Notes: a model not told the origin generated them from the sequence alone. A DNA stretch of 64,000 nucleotides from Annona cherimola (GCA_030490835.1 CM059974.1:5215501-5279500); one strand, 5' to 3'. Shown: positions 11,418 through 23,886, counted from the first letter of the stretch. Program-made: numbers and translations.

Positions 11418-14400
11418 ATGGGGATTGGTGTTCTCCTCTGTTTCCTGGCTGCAGCCTCTTTCTCATTCGTGCAACCGATTGTAGCAAAGGATGATGCATG
11501 GCCTCCAGTACTAGCTCCTTTTGTTGGTATACATCTCTCTTCCCCCAACTTTTAACGATTTTTTTTATGTTAATTGGATTATGGATTTCACGTACACATA
11601 TACACGCCTTCAATTACTAGCTAGTTGATCCACATAACTAATAAACAAAAACATATACAGTCATCTATTAATATTCGTCTTCGATCATCACTTGTATTAT
11701 TTCCAGTTTTTCTTTTATTTAATTCGATGGTGGTGTCACTGATTTTGTGCACTTGGGTTTGTGTTACTAACCCTAAGCCTTTTGTTTTACAATTTCTCTG
11801 TGGGTTTTTGGAAAATGGTGAGAAAAATGAAAATGGTGTGTAAATAATGTCAGCTATATACAAATACAGCTAAAATAAAAGAAGGGTAACGTCTAAACTT
11901 GAGAAGTTTAGTAATAACAATAATAATTAGCTAGTGATCATAAAAAACATCTATAAAGTGCATAGCCATAATTAATTATTGGATTATTACCGCCATTATT
12001 TTCATCTCATGTCAAGCACACTGACGGAGTTGAAGTCGAATGTAACAGATAACGTATGCAATGATGTCGACTGTGGGAATGGAACGTGCAAAGCTTACAA
12101 AAATTTCACATTCACATGCGAATGCAATCCTGGGTGGAGACGGTTTTACTCGGACGAAAAGTTCAGATTTCTGCCCTGTGTCATTCCCAACTGTAAGTCG
12201 TATATATATATATATATAACTACTCGACCAGCTTCTTTGTATTTCTTTCTCATCCTGCTGTGCATCTCCATTTATTGTTCTCTCTCACTATATACATGCA
12301 TATATTAATTAACAAGCAAGTGAGCATTTGGATTATAAACTTCAAGGTTTTGATAATTTTCCGAGTGACTTTCTCTAATTATGAGAGGAAATGTTTGTGC
12401 GGGCCACTTAATTACAAGAAATAAAGAAAAATCCTATAGCCGATCGAAGTGGTTGGATGGAGGTTTTTTTTCTTTCCCCCCCCCCCCCCCCCCCCCCTTG
12501 ATAATAGTGGTTGGATGGAGTTAAGAGCCCTGGAAATCAGTTTCACTTCAGCAATTAATCCTGTGGGAAGGAACTAAATGCAGTAAGTGGTAGGTAAGGA
12601 ACTAAAGACTGGCTAGCAATTATAGTAGTATTAAGCTGTGCAAGTGTAACCAAAAGGTGGGGTTAGGAGGAATATGTTTGGGTCACCATTGGGTACTTTT
12701 GACGCCTGGAATATAGGCTCACAATACCTGCGTACGTGTTGCGTGCATGTGCATGGTGGCTGACAGCCCATCTCACCACTACCAGTATTAGAATTACCAG
12801 TCATCGCAGGCTGTGCCCTGCCATAATGGAAGAATAAGGCCCTATTTGAAACAAGAAACGGGATTTTTTTGTCTTTTTCTTTTTATTACAAATAAATTAA
12901 CGATAATTTTTAAATATAATTTAGTGATTAAATGCATAAAATATTTGAAAAAAATTAGTAAGCCAAAAAAATTCTCGAGATAAAAAGTATTTCCTACGAT
13001 AATTTCATCCTAAGACAATTTCCAAGAACCGACCAAACCTTATGACTGCATTAACATGTTTCTCGTGTCTTATTAATATACCCTTCTCTCTTTTTATCAT
13101 TTGTAAAACACAGGTTCTCTGAATCTGAAGTGCACTGACGAAGCAGCTGCTCCTGCACCTCAACCGCGCCATGATAATTTTTCCATCACTGACCGTAATT
13201 ATCCTTATGCCTCTTTCCTCGTTATCATCAACATTCTCATCACCAACATCCAAATATTATTTACTAATTTTTTTCCATAATATATAATTATATATATGTG
13301 TATATGATTTTATATATAGCATGCTCGTGGGCCTATTGTGGAGGAGGCACGTGTGTGAAGACGTCCAAATTCCGGCACAGCTGCGACTGCAAAGTTGGTT
13401 TTGTCAATCTCTTCAACATTTCCAGCTTCCCATGCCTGAGCGAATGTAAGATAAGCATTGCTGTCATTTAATTTTTCATGCCATCAATTCCCAGCATTTT
13501 TGGGGTTGGGATTTGATTTGGTTTGATTTGATTTAAATACTTTAAAGTTTAAAACATAATATATGGGGCATCCTTAATTATTTCATGGCTTGTGCTAGTT
13601 ACAAATTAACGAAGATGTTTTGACATGGAATGGCAGGTGTACTTGGAACAGATTGTGCAAAGCTTGATGTGGGACTGTCCAATCGTTCTTCTGCTTCTAC
13701 AACGCCCAGCTTGTCCGACAGTGGTAGTTCTTCTGCCGATCAAGGTAATAATAAATTAGTAGTCTCGTGGGATTAATATTAATTACAGACAGGAAGCCTA
13801 AAAAATCTGTAGAAATTGTTGTAAAAACTGCTTTTCATAATCTTTAATACATGGATGAAAGAATCAACAATGGTCAGGCATGTGAAGGTTTATTTACAGG
13901 GATAAACTACGGAGGTGTAAGTAGGATGCATTTGATGTTTAACTTAAAGTTTAATTCATTTATTGCATTTAGAATAATTTATTTAAACAGCACACTATTT
14001 TCTTCCAAATCCATGAGTTTCATCTAAAAAAAGGTGCAAAATCAAGACACTTAATTCCATGCACCTGTGGTGCATTAAGCTTCGGTGCACTTGAGTTTAA
14101 AAATTTATTTTTTAAAATTTTTTAACATAACTGTTAATCTAAGTGTATTTAATATGCGTATTAAAATTTATTATTTTTGGAGATTTTTAGCTTATTTTTT
14201 ATTTTTGTAAAACCAATGGCATTTTTGTAAAAATTATAAAAATGCCCCTAATTTTAAAAAATTCAAAAAATATTTACAAATTTTCAAAAATGATAAACGA
14301 TTAAATACACTTAAATTACGAGTTATATAAAAAAAATTAAAAAAATGAGTCTTTATACCCGGATGCATTGAACCTTAGCACACCTAGTGCACCAAATAAC

Positions 14401-14884
14401 GACCTCAAAATGAATATAGTAAAATTATTTAACTTAAACATCAATTCAAAGCTACATTTTCAACTTTATACCCCTTTAAAATATCAATTATATGAAGATA
14501 AATAATGTTATAAAGCATAATGATACATTCTTATATGCGTTTTAAAGTAGATATGGCCTAACGAAGAGTCCGAATAGAATATCTTTAGTCATAATAAAAT
14601 AAATAATTTTTCATGGGATAAAATAAAATAAATAACTTTAAATAATACAAACTAGTGCGGAATCTATTTTGAGCAGGCGGCATGCTAAATGGCGTGATGC
14701 CCGCCGCACCACATTGTCTCTCTTATTTATTTATTATTCACTACTGAGCCTGATCGTAGAGGCTTAATTATAAAATGAGGATATATGCTTATGTTGCTTC
14801 TTCAATCAATTTACAGCTATGCCTTCAAGAAGTCTGCTGGGGCCAGTCATGTTTATGATCCTGATCATGCTTTCATGGATTTAG
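11418..14884 (+). CDS. secreted, probably GPI-anchored EGF-like-domain protein, 6 exons, 211 aa
   Basis: Coding exons are 11418-11526, 12049-12192, 13114-13194, 13320-13445, 13637-13744 and 14817-14884. All have GT-AG borders and together make 636 nt with no frame break. Residues 1-23 form a hydrophobic signal peptide ending ...VQPIVA. Two cysteine modules follow: residues 40-85 (core CGNGTC, then TCECNPGW) and 113-154 (core CGGGTC, then SCDCKVGF), with IPNC and FPC...EC motifs after each. They are joined by a linker with APAPQP. A Ser/Thr-rich stretch (168-188) and a hydrophobic C-terminus (GPVMFMILIMLSWI) suggest a GPI signal. Four N-glycosylation sequons are visible (N55, N106, N144, N169). 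It matches plant proteins often labelled 'neurogenic locus notch-like', whose function is largely unknown, and it has none of Notch's other domains. The exon 2 acceptor at 12047-12048 was chosen because it alone keeps frame and gives the family-like 'APFV-DNVC' join. The acceptor is pyrimidine-poor, so this junction is the least certain. A poly(A) signal AATAAATAA lies near 15090. Confidence 0.87.
12448..12520. repeat. 22-bp poly-C tract between 15-bp direct repeats, in intron 2
   Basis: AGTGGTTGGATGGAG occurs at 12448-12462 and again at 12506-12520. Between them lie a T/C stretch and an uninterrupted run of 22 C (12476-12497). The arrangement looks like a small insertion with target duplication or a replication-slippage duplication. 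It lies in intron 2 of the EGF-like gene, so the protein is unaffected. Long C runs are also error-prone in sequencing. Confidence 0.85.
14059..14392. mobile_element. palindromic foldback MITE (copy 3) within intron 5 of the EGF-like gene
   Basis: The left end (ATGCACCTGTGGTGCATT) and right end (CACACCTAGTGCAC) are inverted, and the interior shares 'TAAGTGTATTTAATATGCG', 'AATGGCATTTTT' and 'AAAAATGCC' with the other copies. It accounts for much of the length of this intron (1072 nt, the longest in the gene). Confidence 0.6.
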
Positions 14885-15099
14885 AGCAGATGACACAGCT
14901 TACACTAGATATATTTTCTATTTCTGTTTTGTATTGATCAGTTCATTGATTGTGTGGAGTTTTTTTTTTGTTGCATTTTTTTCCTGGGCATTTGATTATG
15001 TGTAGCACAGTTAATTAATTAGAGGAACGTTATGTATCCTTTAATTAATTAGATTCTATGAACCCATGTATTATTGTGATCATTTGTGTAATAAATAAC

Positions 15100-15628
15100 A
15101 GACCTTTGTGCTTGATTTGTTTTTTTTTTGGATCCAAATGGGCTTGTTTAGAAAGGATGTAAGGAGCGTGCCATCACGTGATTAACGCCACTGATGAAGA
15201 GTTCCGCTTTTGTATGGAAGTAGCATTTTTTTTCCTCCTGGGCTTTCAGTACTGGCAGAAGCTCATCTTCCGTATCTTGCATTTTCTTCTAGGCAATGAA
15301 AATTTATACCGGTTCGAAAAAATAGTATTAGAAATAGAAAAAGGATAAGGTTTTTATGTATTAGGAAAGAAAGATTAGGTTGAAAATGAATGTGTTTTTT
15401 GAATAAGTAATCTTATTCCATTCAAGTCCTTACATACAATGAAACAGGTCCTTAATTTTTTTAAAACTATTGCATATATTTTAAATCATTGATATAGAAA
15501 TTTAATTTTACTGCACGTGTATAATATTGTGCCTAATAATTTACCGAAATCAATTAAAATTTTAGCTAAAATTTAATAATATTATCAAAATACCTTGCCG
15601 ATGATGAATGTTAGATTTTTAGACAAAT
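15100..15628. other. gene-free interval downstream of the EGF-like gene
   Basis: The beginning is probably 3' flank past the poly(A) site. I see no exon structure, RNA gene or clear repeat in the rest. Confidence 0.5.
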
Positions 15629-15870
15629 GGTGTTTGTGGGAAATGATAAAACTTTTGAATAAAAAGTTTTTAAATTAAGGAAAAACGATGTGATACAATA
15701 TGAGAAATTATGAAAAATAAAGAGAATAAAGTTAAAATAAATAGATTAATTATATTAAAAAATAATTAAAAAATAGGATAGTTATATAAGAAAATGTGAA
15801 GAATGATTAAAAAATAAGATAATTATGAAAATTAAATAAATTTTATACTGAAAAGTTTTAGCCAAACATA
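15629..15870. mobile_element. TGTTTGG-type AT-rich MITE
   Basis: It starts near 'GGTGTTTGTGGGAAATGATA' and ends near 'AAAAGTTTTAGCCAAACA', an imperfect inverted terminus. The interior phrases 'AGAGAATAAAGTTAAAATAA' and 'GAAAATGTGAAGAATGATTA' match the copies at 3020 and 39495. Confidence 0.5.
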
Positions 15871-16784
15871 TTTTACACATGGTCAAACACACCTAAAAGC
15901 AATAAAGACAATGTGTATAGTGACTTAAAGATTTTATCTTGTGACTCTAAATCTCTAATCATTTTAGTCGGGTTGCAATTTGATTGAGGCCAACAGCAGC
16001 AGCAGCGTGACTTGTTCATGAAACTCAAAGTTTGCCTTAACCTCCGACCGAACTTATAAATTTAAATATTAACCTTAACCTTTATATCTTATGTTGAAAT
16101 TTGAGTTAATTATATTCGTTCATTTAACAATAATAAGTTAAAATTTCTTATGAATAGATAACAAATAAATTATGTAAGCAAAAACAATAATAGATGTTCT
16201 CAATTAAGTTTTTAAAATATAATAATTTAAAATAAGAAAGCAAATATAAATGTAAAAATAATATAATTTACTTCAAATATAATTTGGCAAGACAGACATT
16301 TAGTCAAACATAAATACAAATAGTATCAAATATATAATATGGAGAAAATTTTTAGATTTTATTTATATAATATATTTTAATATTAAATATAAATATGAAA
16401 AATTAGGTTGGGATTTGCTTAAACTAAAACTTTAACTCTGTTTACGAAATAAGTTTTCGGACTTGGGTTTTCAGAAAGCCAATCTTAACACCGTTTTTTT
16501 CCCCTTTGGTCTTCTCAGGCTGGGTTTAGGCTCCGTTTAGCCCAGTTATATTAAAATTGTAAGTAGCTGTTTTTTTTTCTTTTTTTCTTTTTTACAAATA
16601 CTGCATTTTAAACTTTTTATTATTACGCGTTTTTGTCGGTTTTTTTAGCCAAATTTTTTTTTACGGAAATAAAAAATGGGGCCAAAACACCCCCCGGACT
16701 TGCCGAGAGCTCTCGGCCTTTTATATTTCCATGACGCGCGTCAAAACGACGCTAAGGCTAACTCCAAACAAACTTGCATTCAAG
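15871..16784. other. gene-free interval with diverged transposon-like text
   Basis: A short (CAG)n occurs near 15993. From about 16030 to 16440 the sequence resembles the interior of the element at 16785-17850 (shared wording such as 'AACAATAATAA' and 'AAATATAAATGTAAAAATAA'), so it may be an eroded relative. A small GC-richer patch lies at 16680-16760. No gene was recognised. Confidence 0.4.
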
Positions 16785-17850
16785 GGTGTAACTTGTGCTC
16801 ATAAAATTTGAGTTTATCTCAATCTTAATCTTAATTTTATTTATAAAATATCAACCCTCACCCTAACTAACACTATATGTAAAACCTAAACATAACCTTA
16901 TTTTTAAAAATCTAGGTTCGTGTTGAAATTTAGGTTGTTACATTTACATTTTATTTAAGAGTGATAGGTTTAAAATTTTATGTGAATGTCTAACAATAAT
17001 AAATTATATAAGTAAACATAATAATATACAGTCAAACCATATATTTTTAAAAATATAACAATATAAAGAAGATGAGTGATCCTGGTAGCCAAGGTTAAGC
17101 AAATGTCTCGTTTAGCCCACCTCAAAAAACTCATTTACAACAACTTTTTTTTTCTTCATCTACTTGTCTATCTAAGTATATTTAACATATAAATTAAGTT
17201 TTACCATTTCGAATATGTGTATATATTTTTTTGAGATTTTCAGACATCTGTGTATATATATTTAAAATACCTTTATCTTTAAAAATATAAAAATATACAT
17301 ATATACACATATTCAAAAATTGTAAAACTTGTTTTATACATTAAATACAAATAAATAAATAAGTGTATGAAGAAAAAATAAAAAATATTGTAAATGAGTT
17401 TTTTGAATTGTATTAAGCGAGACATTTGTTTAACCCGAGCTAATAGGATCATTCATCTATAAAAAAATATCTCTAGAAAAAATTTAACATAAAAAACAAG
17501 ATAAATGAAGAAGATTATAGGAATAAAAGATAAATATAAATGAAAATAATATACTTTATTTATAATATAATTACAATATGTCAAACATGTATTTAAATAT
17601 AAATAACATAAAATACAAAAAATATAAAGAAATATTATTTAGATATTATATATAAAATATATTTTATAATAAATATAAAATAAAATCGGGCTCAGGTTCT
17701 TCGGGTTTTGGTTTACTTGAACCCTCACCTTATCACATTTATAAATCAAGTTCACCGGGTTTGGATCGTAGAAAAGCGAGTTTTAACATCGTTAGAAATC
17801 AGGTTTGGCGAGCCGGATCGGGCTCAACATGGTCCAAGTTGCAAACCCCC
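16785..17850. mobile_element. possible hAT-like element with a nested MITE
   Basis: The left end (AGGGTGTAACTTGTGCTC) and right end (CCAAGTTGCAAACCC) are an imperfect inverted repeat of the GGGGTGCAAC type, also seen at 26694-27950. Subterminal repeats give a degenerate 'GGGTTTGG / AACCC' texture. A foldback MITE at 17069-17458 interrupts it. No target duplication was found, and the right edge abuts a poly-C tract, so the call is tentative. Confidence 0.33.
17069..17458. mobile_element. foldback MITE, GATGAGTGATCC-ended subfamily
   Basis: The left edge AGATGAGTGATCCTGGTAG pairs with the right edge CTAATAGGATCATTCATCT. A second block pairs further in (GGTTAAGCAAATGTCTCG with CGAGACATTTGTTTAACC), and the centre pairs again around the TGTGTATATATTT stretches. 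A fragment of the same subfamily lies near 36621-36660, and a full relative at 61101-61445. Confidence 0.7.
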
Positions 17851-17871
17851 CCTCCCCCCCCCCCCCCCCCC
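17846..17871. repeat. poly-C tract, interrupted by a single T
   Basis: A run of C with one T, about 26 bp long, lies roughly 210 bp upstream of the PITH gene start codon. Length is likely to vary between individuals and between sequencing methods. Confidence 0.9.
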
Positions 17872-17879
17872 AATTGTGA

Positions 17880-18077
17880 TACGGTAATAAATCCAAAGCG
17901 TCGGATGATCTGAATGGTGGCCCACTACGGGCTAGGCTACCCAAGGGCCAAGAGGCAAGAAAGCCGCGCTTTCGGACACCGTTCAGAGCTGTCGTTGCCT
18001 ACGGGACGCGTCGTACGAAAACGATATAGCCGTCGTCGGCCGCTGCAAGCAGCTCCTCCTTCTCCTCCTTCTTCGCC
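17880..18077 (+). promoter_or_regulatory. GC-rich promoter/5' UTR region of the PITH gene
   Basis: Base composition shifts to GC- and CpG-rich just before the start codon, ending in a (CTCCTT)-like pyrimidine repeat typical of plant 5' UTRs. No strong TATA box is seen apart from a weak GATATAGCC near 18024. Open frames on both strands here are by-products of the GC content. Confidence 0.45.
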
Positions 18078-21000
18078 ATGTCCGCACAGGCCGCCGCCAC
18101 TGCTATCCAGAGAAGCCAGGTGCGTGCTCAATCCCCTAAATAATCGCCCGCATCTGTAATCCCTAATCTCTCTTCTGGACATCTGAATAGAGAACGGCTA
18201 TCCAACCTTTGTTCTCTTGCTTCTTGGCTTCAGGTGGATTTGCTCGACTTCATTGACTGGACTGGCGTTGAATGCCTCAATCAGAAAACCGACCATTCCC
18301 TTCCCAACGCTCTCAAACAGGTTATCCATCTTCTTCTGGCTCTTCTCTTCCTTCTCTCTTTTTTGCCGAGGTGTTTGATTTTGATTTGTTTGGTCTTCGC
18401 TGCCTATCGCGATGTCCTCAGGATTACAGGGAAGATGAGGGTTTGTATCTCGAGAGCGATGCCGACGAGCAGCTCCTAATTTATATCCCTTTTATGCAAG
18501 TTGTTAAGCTGCATTCGGTCGCCATTGTAGGGCCGGAAGATGAAGGTACGTACCGTTTCCTCTTAGAACTGTCCAGTGTTTTCCCCTTTGCATTCTCTTC
18601 GGTGTTGTGTGAGCAAAAAAGAGCCTATAGAATAGTAAGTAACAAACCAAAAACCAGCATTAAGGTTCTATAGGTCCATAATTGGTAGGTTGTTTTGAGA
18701 TCTAAAACCGTGGGGATGTTGCCCTTTGTCTGGAAGAGCTGGAATTGCCTGAATTATTGTCAAGTCTATTTTCTAGTGTAGGGGGAAATTACTGTAAGCT
18801 AGGATTGGGCTAGCGGCATTGGCTCTTGTTTGGTTCAAGTGCCAACACTGCTATTCTGATGGATCACAATAAGTTCCTTGATAATTCTTCAGAGAAATAA
18901 TAAATTTTGAGCTTTTATGTACCGAAAAGTTTCTTTGCTTTAGGATCTTTGATGCCATGTGATGATGAATTCGTAAGAGATGGATGCAAGTAGTTGGGGG
19001 TAGTAACCTGACCCATTTTTATCAACAATTTCGTCTAATTTGGGTGCCTTATAATACAAGTATCCTTAGGAAACCATTCTGTCAATCCAACTATTAAATC
19101 TTTCTGTTGAAAGTGAACCATGTTCTTTGTTGTTATTTCTGATATTTCCCAAGAAAGGATTTGGTGTAGAGTTGTCCAAACTCCTAAAATTATGTAAATA
19201 TGCAGTTTCAATCTTTCAGTGAGGTGATTATGTTCATTTGATTGAAATAACTGAGCATCCGATGGTGGCAATTTGTGTGACCAACAGTTATTCTTATTTC
19301 TCTCTCTATAATATTTATCTTAAATCTGCCAGATAATGCATGTAGAATGGAATGTACTATGTACTTGGTTGTAAGACCACTTAGATTCATAGACCAATGA
19401 TACAACTGTATTCTATGAGTATCTCTTATACAGCATGCTGATTTTCCAATATCATAATAAAAACAACATCACTTAGATATAACACACCAAGATATATTGT
19501 TGAATGCTCTAGCAGCTCTACCTATAAACGTACTGCCAGAATGCAACTTTAACATTTCAGAGTCTTTCATTTCTTTTTTATGCAGGGCATGCTACTGTTT
19601 GCTAATTATCTTGTATAGGCTCTATTCGTAACACAATTTGACATCTTAATCACCTAACAACCCATAAATATCTTTTTATTTCCTAGATTTACATGTATTA
19701 AGGTGCATTCGAATGCACTCTATTATTTTCCATGCATGTATGTCTCTCTCTCTGTGTAGCCAAGTTTTGATACTATATAATGGGTTCTTTCTTAGCTAAG
19801 TAACAACCTTAAATATTTTTTATTTTTTATTTTCACTTTTATGTTAGCCAAATGTGTTTAGGACATAAAAGTAAGGAAAAAACAAGAAATATACAAAAAA
19901 GATATAAAATGTATGGGGATGTCACTTACCTAAGTAACAACCCCTTGTATAATATCATAACTCTATAAAGCCTAGTTGTCATCTTTATTTACTTTATGTC
20001 TAATTATTGCCTCTTATTACATTATATCATTCACTGTCTTTTCCCTCACTTTATTCATATTTACCACCACCTGTTTTTATCATTCCCGTCCTACTGTAAA
20101 CCGTTTGAGCTATCCAGCAGATGAAACACCTTTTATAGGACAAAAGATAAACTGATTCACTGCACATCTAAAGACACCTTTAGAAAATAAATGGAAAAAA
20201 ACATAATCATAAAGTTAATATCTTTGGCTGTAACAAGTTATGTACAGTATTTAATCGCCATTTTTCATTTCAGTGACAGTGGATTAGGTCTCATAAGTCA
20301 ATGGAGATTTTTTTTTTGCCTACCCTGGTGTGTATTGTGCATTACATTGGGCTGCTGAAGAAGAAAAACCTTCGAATTTACCCCAATTTTTTTTTTTTAA
20401 AATGAAGGTCAAGTGTTTTCGTTTGGTAAGAGATTGTTTGTGTCTTGATAGATATATATGTGAGATCACACTTATTATTTTTTGCTAATATCTATGACTA
20501 TAATGGCTCTCATAATACTCTTGAAGACCAATGCAGTTAGAATATGATAAGGCTTATATGGTGATAATATGATTGGTAAAGATGGTAATATGATGCTTTT
20601 GTGAAATGGATGCACCCTAATTTATTCTAGAGTTGCTTGTACAGGTCCTAGGATGGTGAAACTTTTTGCAAATAAGGAGCACATGGGTTTTAGGTAAATC
20701 TTATTGGTTTTAAGCATGTGTTATTTATTTATTTTTATTTTTTTAATTTTTCGTGGGGTTCTTGACTATACCTGCTTGTCGTCGATTCAATAACAATGCT
20801 CTTGAAATAATTCTCAAGGTGGATAAAATTTTTCCTTATATTCTTAAATAATGGTTTTGAGAAATATCGAATGGAAGTTCTTTGGATTGGCCAAAAAACT
20901 AAGTAGTCAAATGCTGCCACTGACTCCATATTTTTTGGGAAGTTACTGATTATTTCTAGCTTTGATATGGTTTGAATACTCTGATTCATCATGGTATTTG

Positions 21001-23108
21001 TACAGCAATGTCAATGACTTTCCCCCAAGTGACTCTGCTGTCTTGTCCCCAGATAATCTTAAGGTAACAATTTTACATAAATGGACTGCTGCGAATGAGG
21101 ATGATAAAAGTACTACTGAAAAGAAAATGCCATTTATATGCCCTTTGCCGATAACTACTGCTATCATTTTGCAGGGGAAGCCAGTTACCCTCAAGTATGT
21201 CAAGTTTCAGAATGTTCGGAGGTACTTGCTATTGTTAGATGCTGTCACACTTGTATTATTTCATTCTTGTGATTGTTTCTACTGCATGAGAATATAGAAA
21301 GGGCAATCTGACTGAATTGATTTTCTCTCAGCTTGACCATTTTCATTGAAGATAATCAAAGTGGTGCTGACATCACTAAAGTTCAGAAGATTATCCTCTA
21401 TGGAACAACGTGAGTGCTGGCATTCATTACACTTTACATTGAATATTTAAGTTGTTCCTTGTAGTTGTGGTCTAGAATGAGCTTGTCATATTGCATACTA
21501 TCTGTGGTTGACAATACCATCATTGATTTTTGTTAACTAGATTTTCTTTTTTCATTAATATTACAAGGTTTGAATTAGTGCTTCATACAATCTAATTCGG
21601 TCACTGTTTCAAATTAGTACAAATTGTCAATTAATGCTGAAAAGGGTGTTTGTCAGATAGGTGTGGAATCTTTTCATCTCTCTAGTGACAGTCAATCCAA
21701 CCCTAAGGGTGCATTTCCATAGATTGAAAAGGGTTAGAAAAATAACATCTGGGAAATGTTAAGAATTAGGGCAGAGAAGTTAAGTGGTTCAGAATTACAA
21801 AGAACGGATGAATAAAAATAATAATAATAACAAGAAACCCTAGATATCCCGTAGCTTAGGCATCACACCTAAGGGAATTGCTCCCAACAATCAAATCTCT
21901 GGAACCTTTATGATGAATGTAATTTTTTTTAACAATGCCAAAAATTTATTTTCTCCAAAAATCATCAATGATGAGCTCAAAATGTTCTAATAATAGGCAA
22001 CCCCTCTATTTACATGAAGAACCACTCCGGCATCAACCTGACAAATGAGGCAGCTCCACCTTGGAGCATAAAACGAAAACACCCTCAGATTGTGCCAAGG
22101 AAAATTTCCTCATCATAGGACTGCCTTGTTTGCAACCTTATATATAGAATGGGAACCTGTTTTCACCTAAACTGCTGTCTTTGCTACTTTCAGCTCTTTG
22201 ATAGTTTGCCCCCACTGTTAATCTGACCCGTCAGATCACTTCTGTATTTGATATTATTTTTTTAACAACAATTTCTGTTCTTGGGTTTGATTACAGCGGG
22301 CCTGTCTGAATGGTTGGATGAGCCTATATCTTGTTGTATTAGATTAAGAATTATAAGAAATATATTTTATGTTCCTTGGAGTAAGAATAACAATGTTTCC
22401 AACTACAAACTATTGCATTATTTTATTGGTGTATTTAAAAGGCGGATGCCTGCAAAAGGAAACAAAGAGGAAAAAATGTTGTGCCTCTGGGGCTGTGGTA
22501 TAGCAGATGATAAGTAGGAGAGCCATCAGCAATCTTGAACATAACAATGGAGCTTGTCAGGGCATAATATACCTGGACTATTATTTGATTTGGGAAAATT
22601 GTTTTGATATTTCATCTGTTAGTGGAGCTGAGTAGCTTGCTTTTAAGTTGCCCTCTACGATTGGAGATCTAATTAGCATACTTGGGCACTCTGTTTGTTA
22701 GAGAGTTTTTGCAGTTTTAAAATCCTCTATATTTGCAAACCCAAGGGAGTTCCCACTGGAAACAGGATTTGAAGGGAACTACTGTGTATGTAATCCGCAT
22801 CAACTGCATGAGGGAATGATTAGTAAAATGTTGGTATGCGTGAATTCGGGTCACAATCGCAACGTTGTATGGAAGCAAATTCACAGCATGTTCTGTTTTT
22901 TTTTTTTTGAAAGGCATTTGTTTTGAATTTGTTCACGGATTACTCGGCAATATGTTGTGTTTCTGAAAGTTTTCTAACGTGGTGATTATCAAAGTAGCAG
23001 AATTCTTGTGGGTGGATCATCTGATATTTGCGTCATTGTGATTTTTTTACTTTTTTCAGGGTAGAGACAACGGATATGAAAGGGCTTAAGAAGATTGATG
23101 ATCACTGA
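18078..23108 (+). CDS. PITH-domain protein (thioredoxin-like C-terminal domain family), 8 exons, 177 aa
   Basis: Exons are 18078-18119, 18234-18320, 18422-18545, 20645-20693, 21006-21063, 21175-21221, 21332-21409 and 23060-23108. All have GT-AG borders and together make 534 nt with no frame break. The product matches Arabidopsis PITH-domain protein At3g04780 nearly end to end, as recalled: VDLLDFIDW near residue 15, [48 protein letters not shown] and a C-terminal [19 protein letters not shown] is the domain found C-terminal to thioredoxin in TXNL1-type proteins, where it binds the proteasome. This stand-alone plant form has no thioredoxin domain and no CxxC redox pair, so the role is inferred, not shown. 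There is no signal peptide or membrane segment, so it is probably cytosolic or nuclear. The start is the first ATG that reads into exon 2 in phase. Introns 3 and 7 (about 2.1 and 1.65 kb) hold most of the gene length. Confidence 0.95.
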
Positions 23109-23400
23109 CGGTTGCTACCCAATTATTTGAGAAAGACTGAGGAAAACCAAAAAGAAGGAGAAAAAAAAGAAAGAAAAACGACGAACATGTTTGTGTATAC
23201 TCTATTCGGCAAGTTCATGCAACAAGGATGAGACTTCCAAATGGGAAGCTGGGGGGGTTACATAAAGGCACTTGAAAATTGCATTTAATTGCATTTTAGT
23301 CGCGTTTTCTTGAAGCTTTTGGGAATCTTACTGCACGTCTTTGGCTAAGTGAAAAGTATCACTCATGAGTGAAGAAAATTATAGTAGCAAAGAACTGTAG
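23109..23400 (+). other. 3' UTR / downstream region of the PITH gene
   Basis: This sequence is non-coding but recognisable, because parts of it recur at 36930-37064 and 40185-40330 in the broken duplicate. No canonical AATAAA was found close by. The end of transcription is unknown. Confidence 0.5.
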
Positions 23401-23613
23401 TCGGAGAAGGGGTCGATTTATCGCTTTTGTGAGAAATGGTTTTATCTCATGAATTGTAAACATGACGCTTTACGTACGTCTGTGCATATAGCTAGCGATC
23501 TTCCGGCTGTCACCGTCCAACATGTTACGAGCAGGCCTGCTAGCTAGGTCGACTTCGACACCCGCCCCACCAGGATGGCTTGTTCGTCACACAGGCACAA
23601 GCCAATGATATTA

Positions 23614-23886
23614 GGGGATGTTTGGGAAGTTGAGAGTTGTGGAAAATATAGTATTTTGTGGGAGTAGAAAATGAAATATTTTGAAAATTGTGTGATCGAT
23701 ATGAAATGATATGAGTAAAGTTGGAATAAATAGGTTTAATGGAAGGTAGTTGATAGAGAAAATGATTACAATATAGGAGTAATAGTGGGAACATATGATG
23801 ATTGATTGATTAACGAGGTGTCTTGAAATTAGTGCTTTTACCATTTTTCTCCTATGTTTTCGGCAGCCTATTAACAAATGTCCCTT
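23614..23886. mobile_element. TGTTTGG-type MITE with possible TTA target duplication
   Basis: The left end GGGGATGTTTGGGAAG and right end TTAACAAATGTCCC are an imperfect inverted repeat. Both are flanked by TTA, compatible with a PIF/Harbinger-type 3-bp duplication. The interior is close to 57045-57313 (shared 'AAGTTGGAATAAA' and the ending 'AACAAATGTCC'). It is non-coding. Confidence 0.6.

Noticed and set aside
11979..12308. 109-codon open frame with EGF-like cysteines
   Set aside because: Its ATG lies in intron 1 and its end runs into intron 2. The real coding part is exon 2 (12049-12192) of the six-exon gene.
18272..18673. 133-codon open frame on the + strand
   Set aside because: It reads exon 2 in the wrong frame, then exon 3 in the right one, and continues into intron 3. 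It is a read-through of PITH exons, not a separate gene.
20962..21297. 111-codon open frame containing [10 protein letters not shown]
   Set aside because: It joins PITH exons 5 and 6 through an in-frame intron. The AG|G and G|GT borders and the homologous protein show that the intron is removed.
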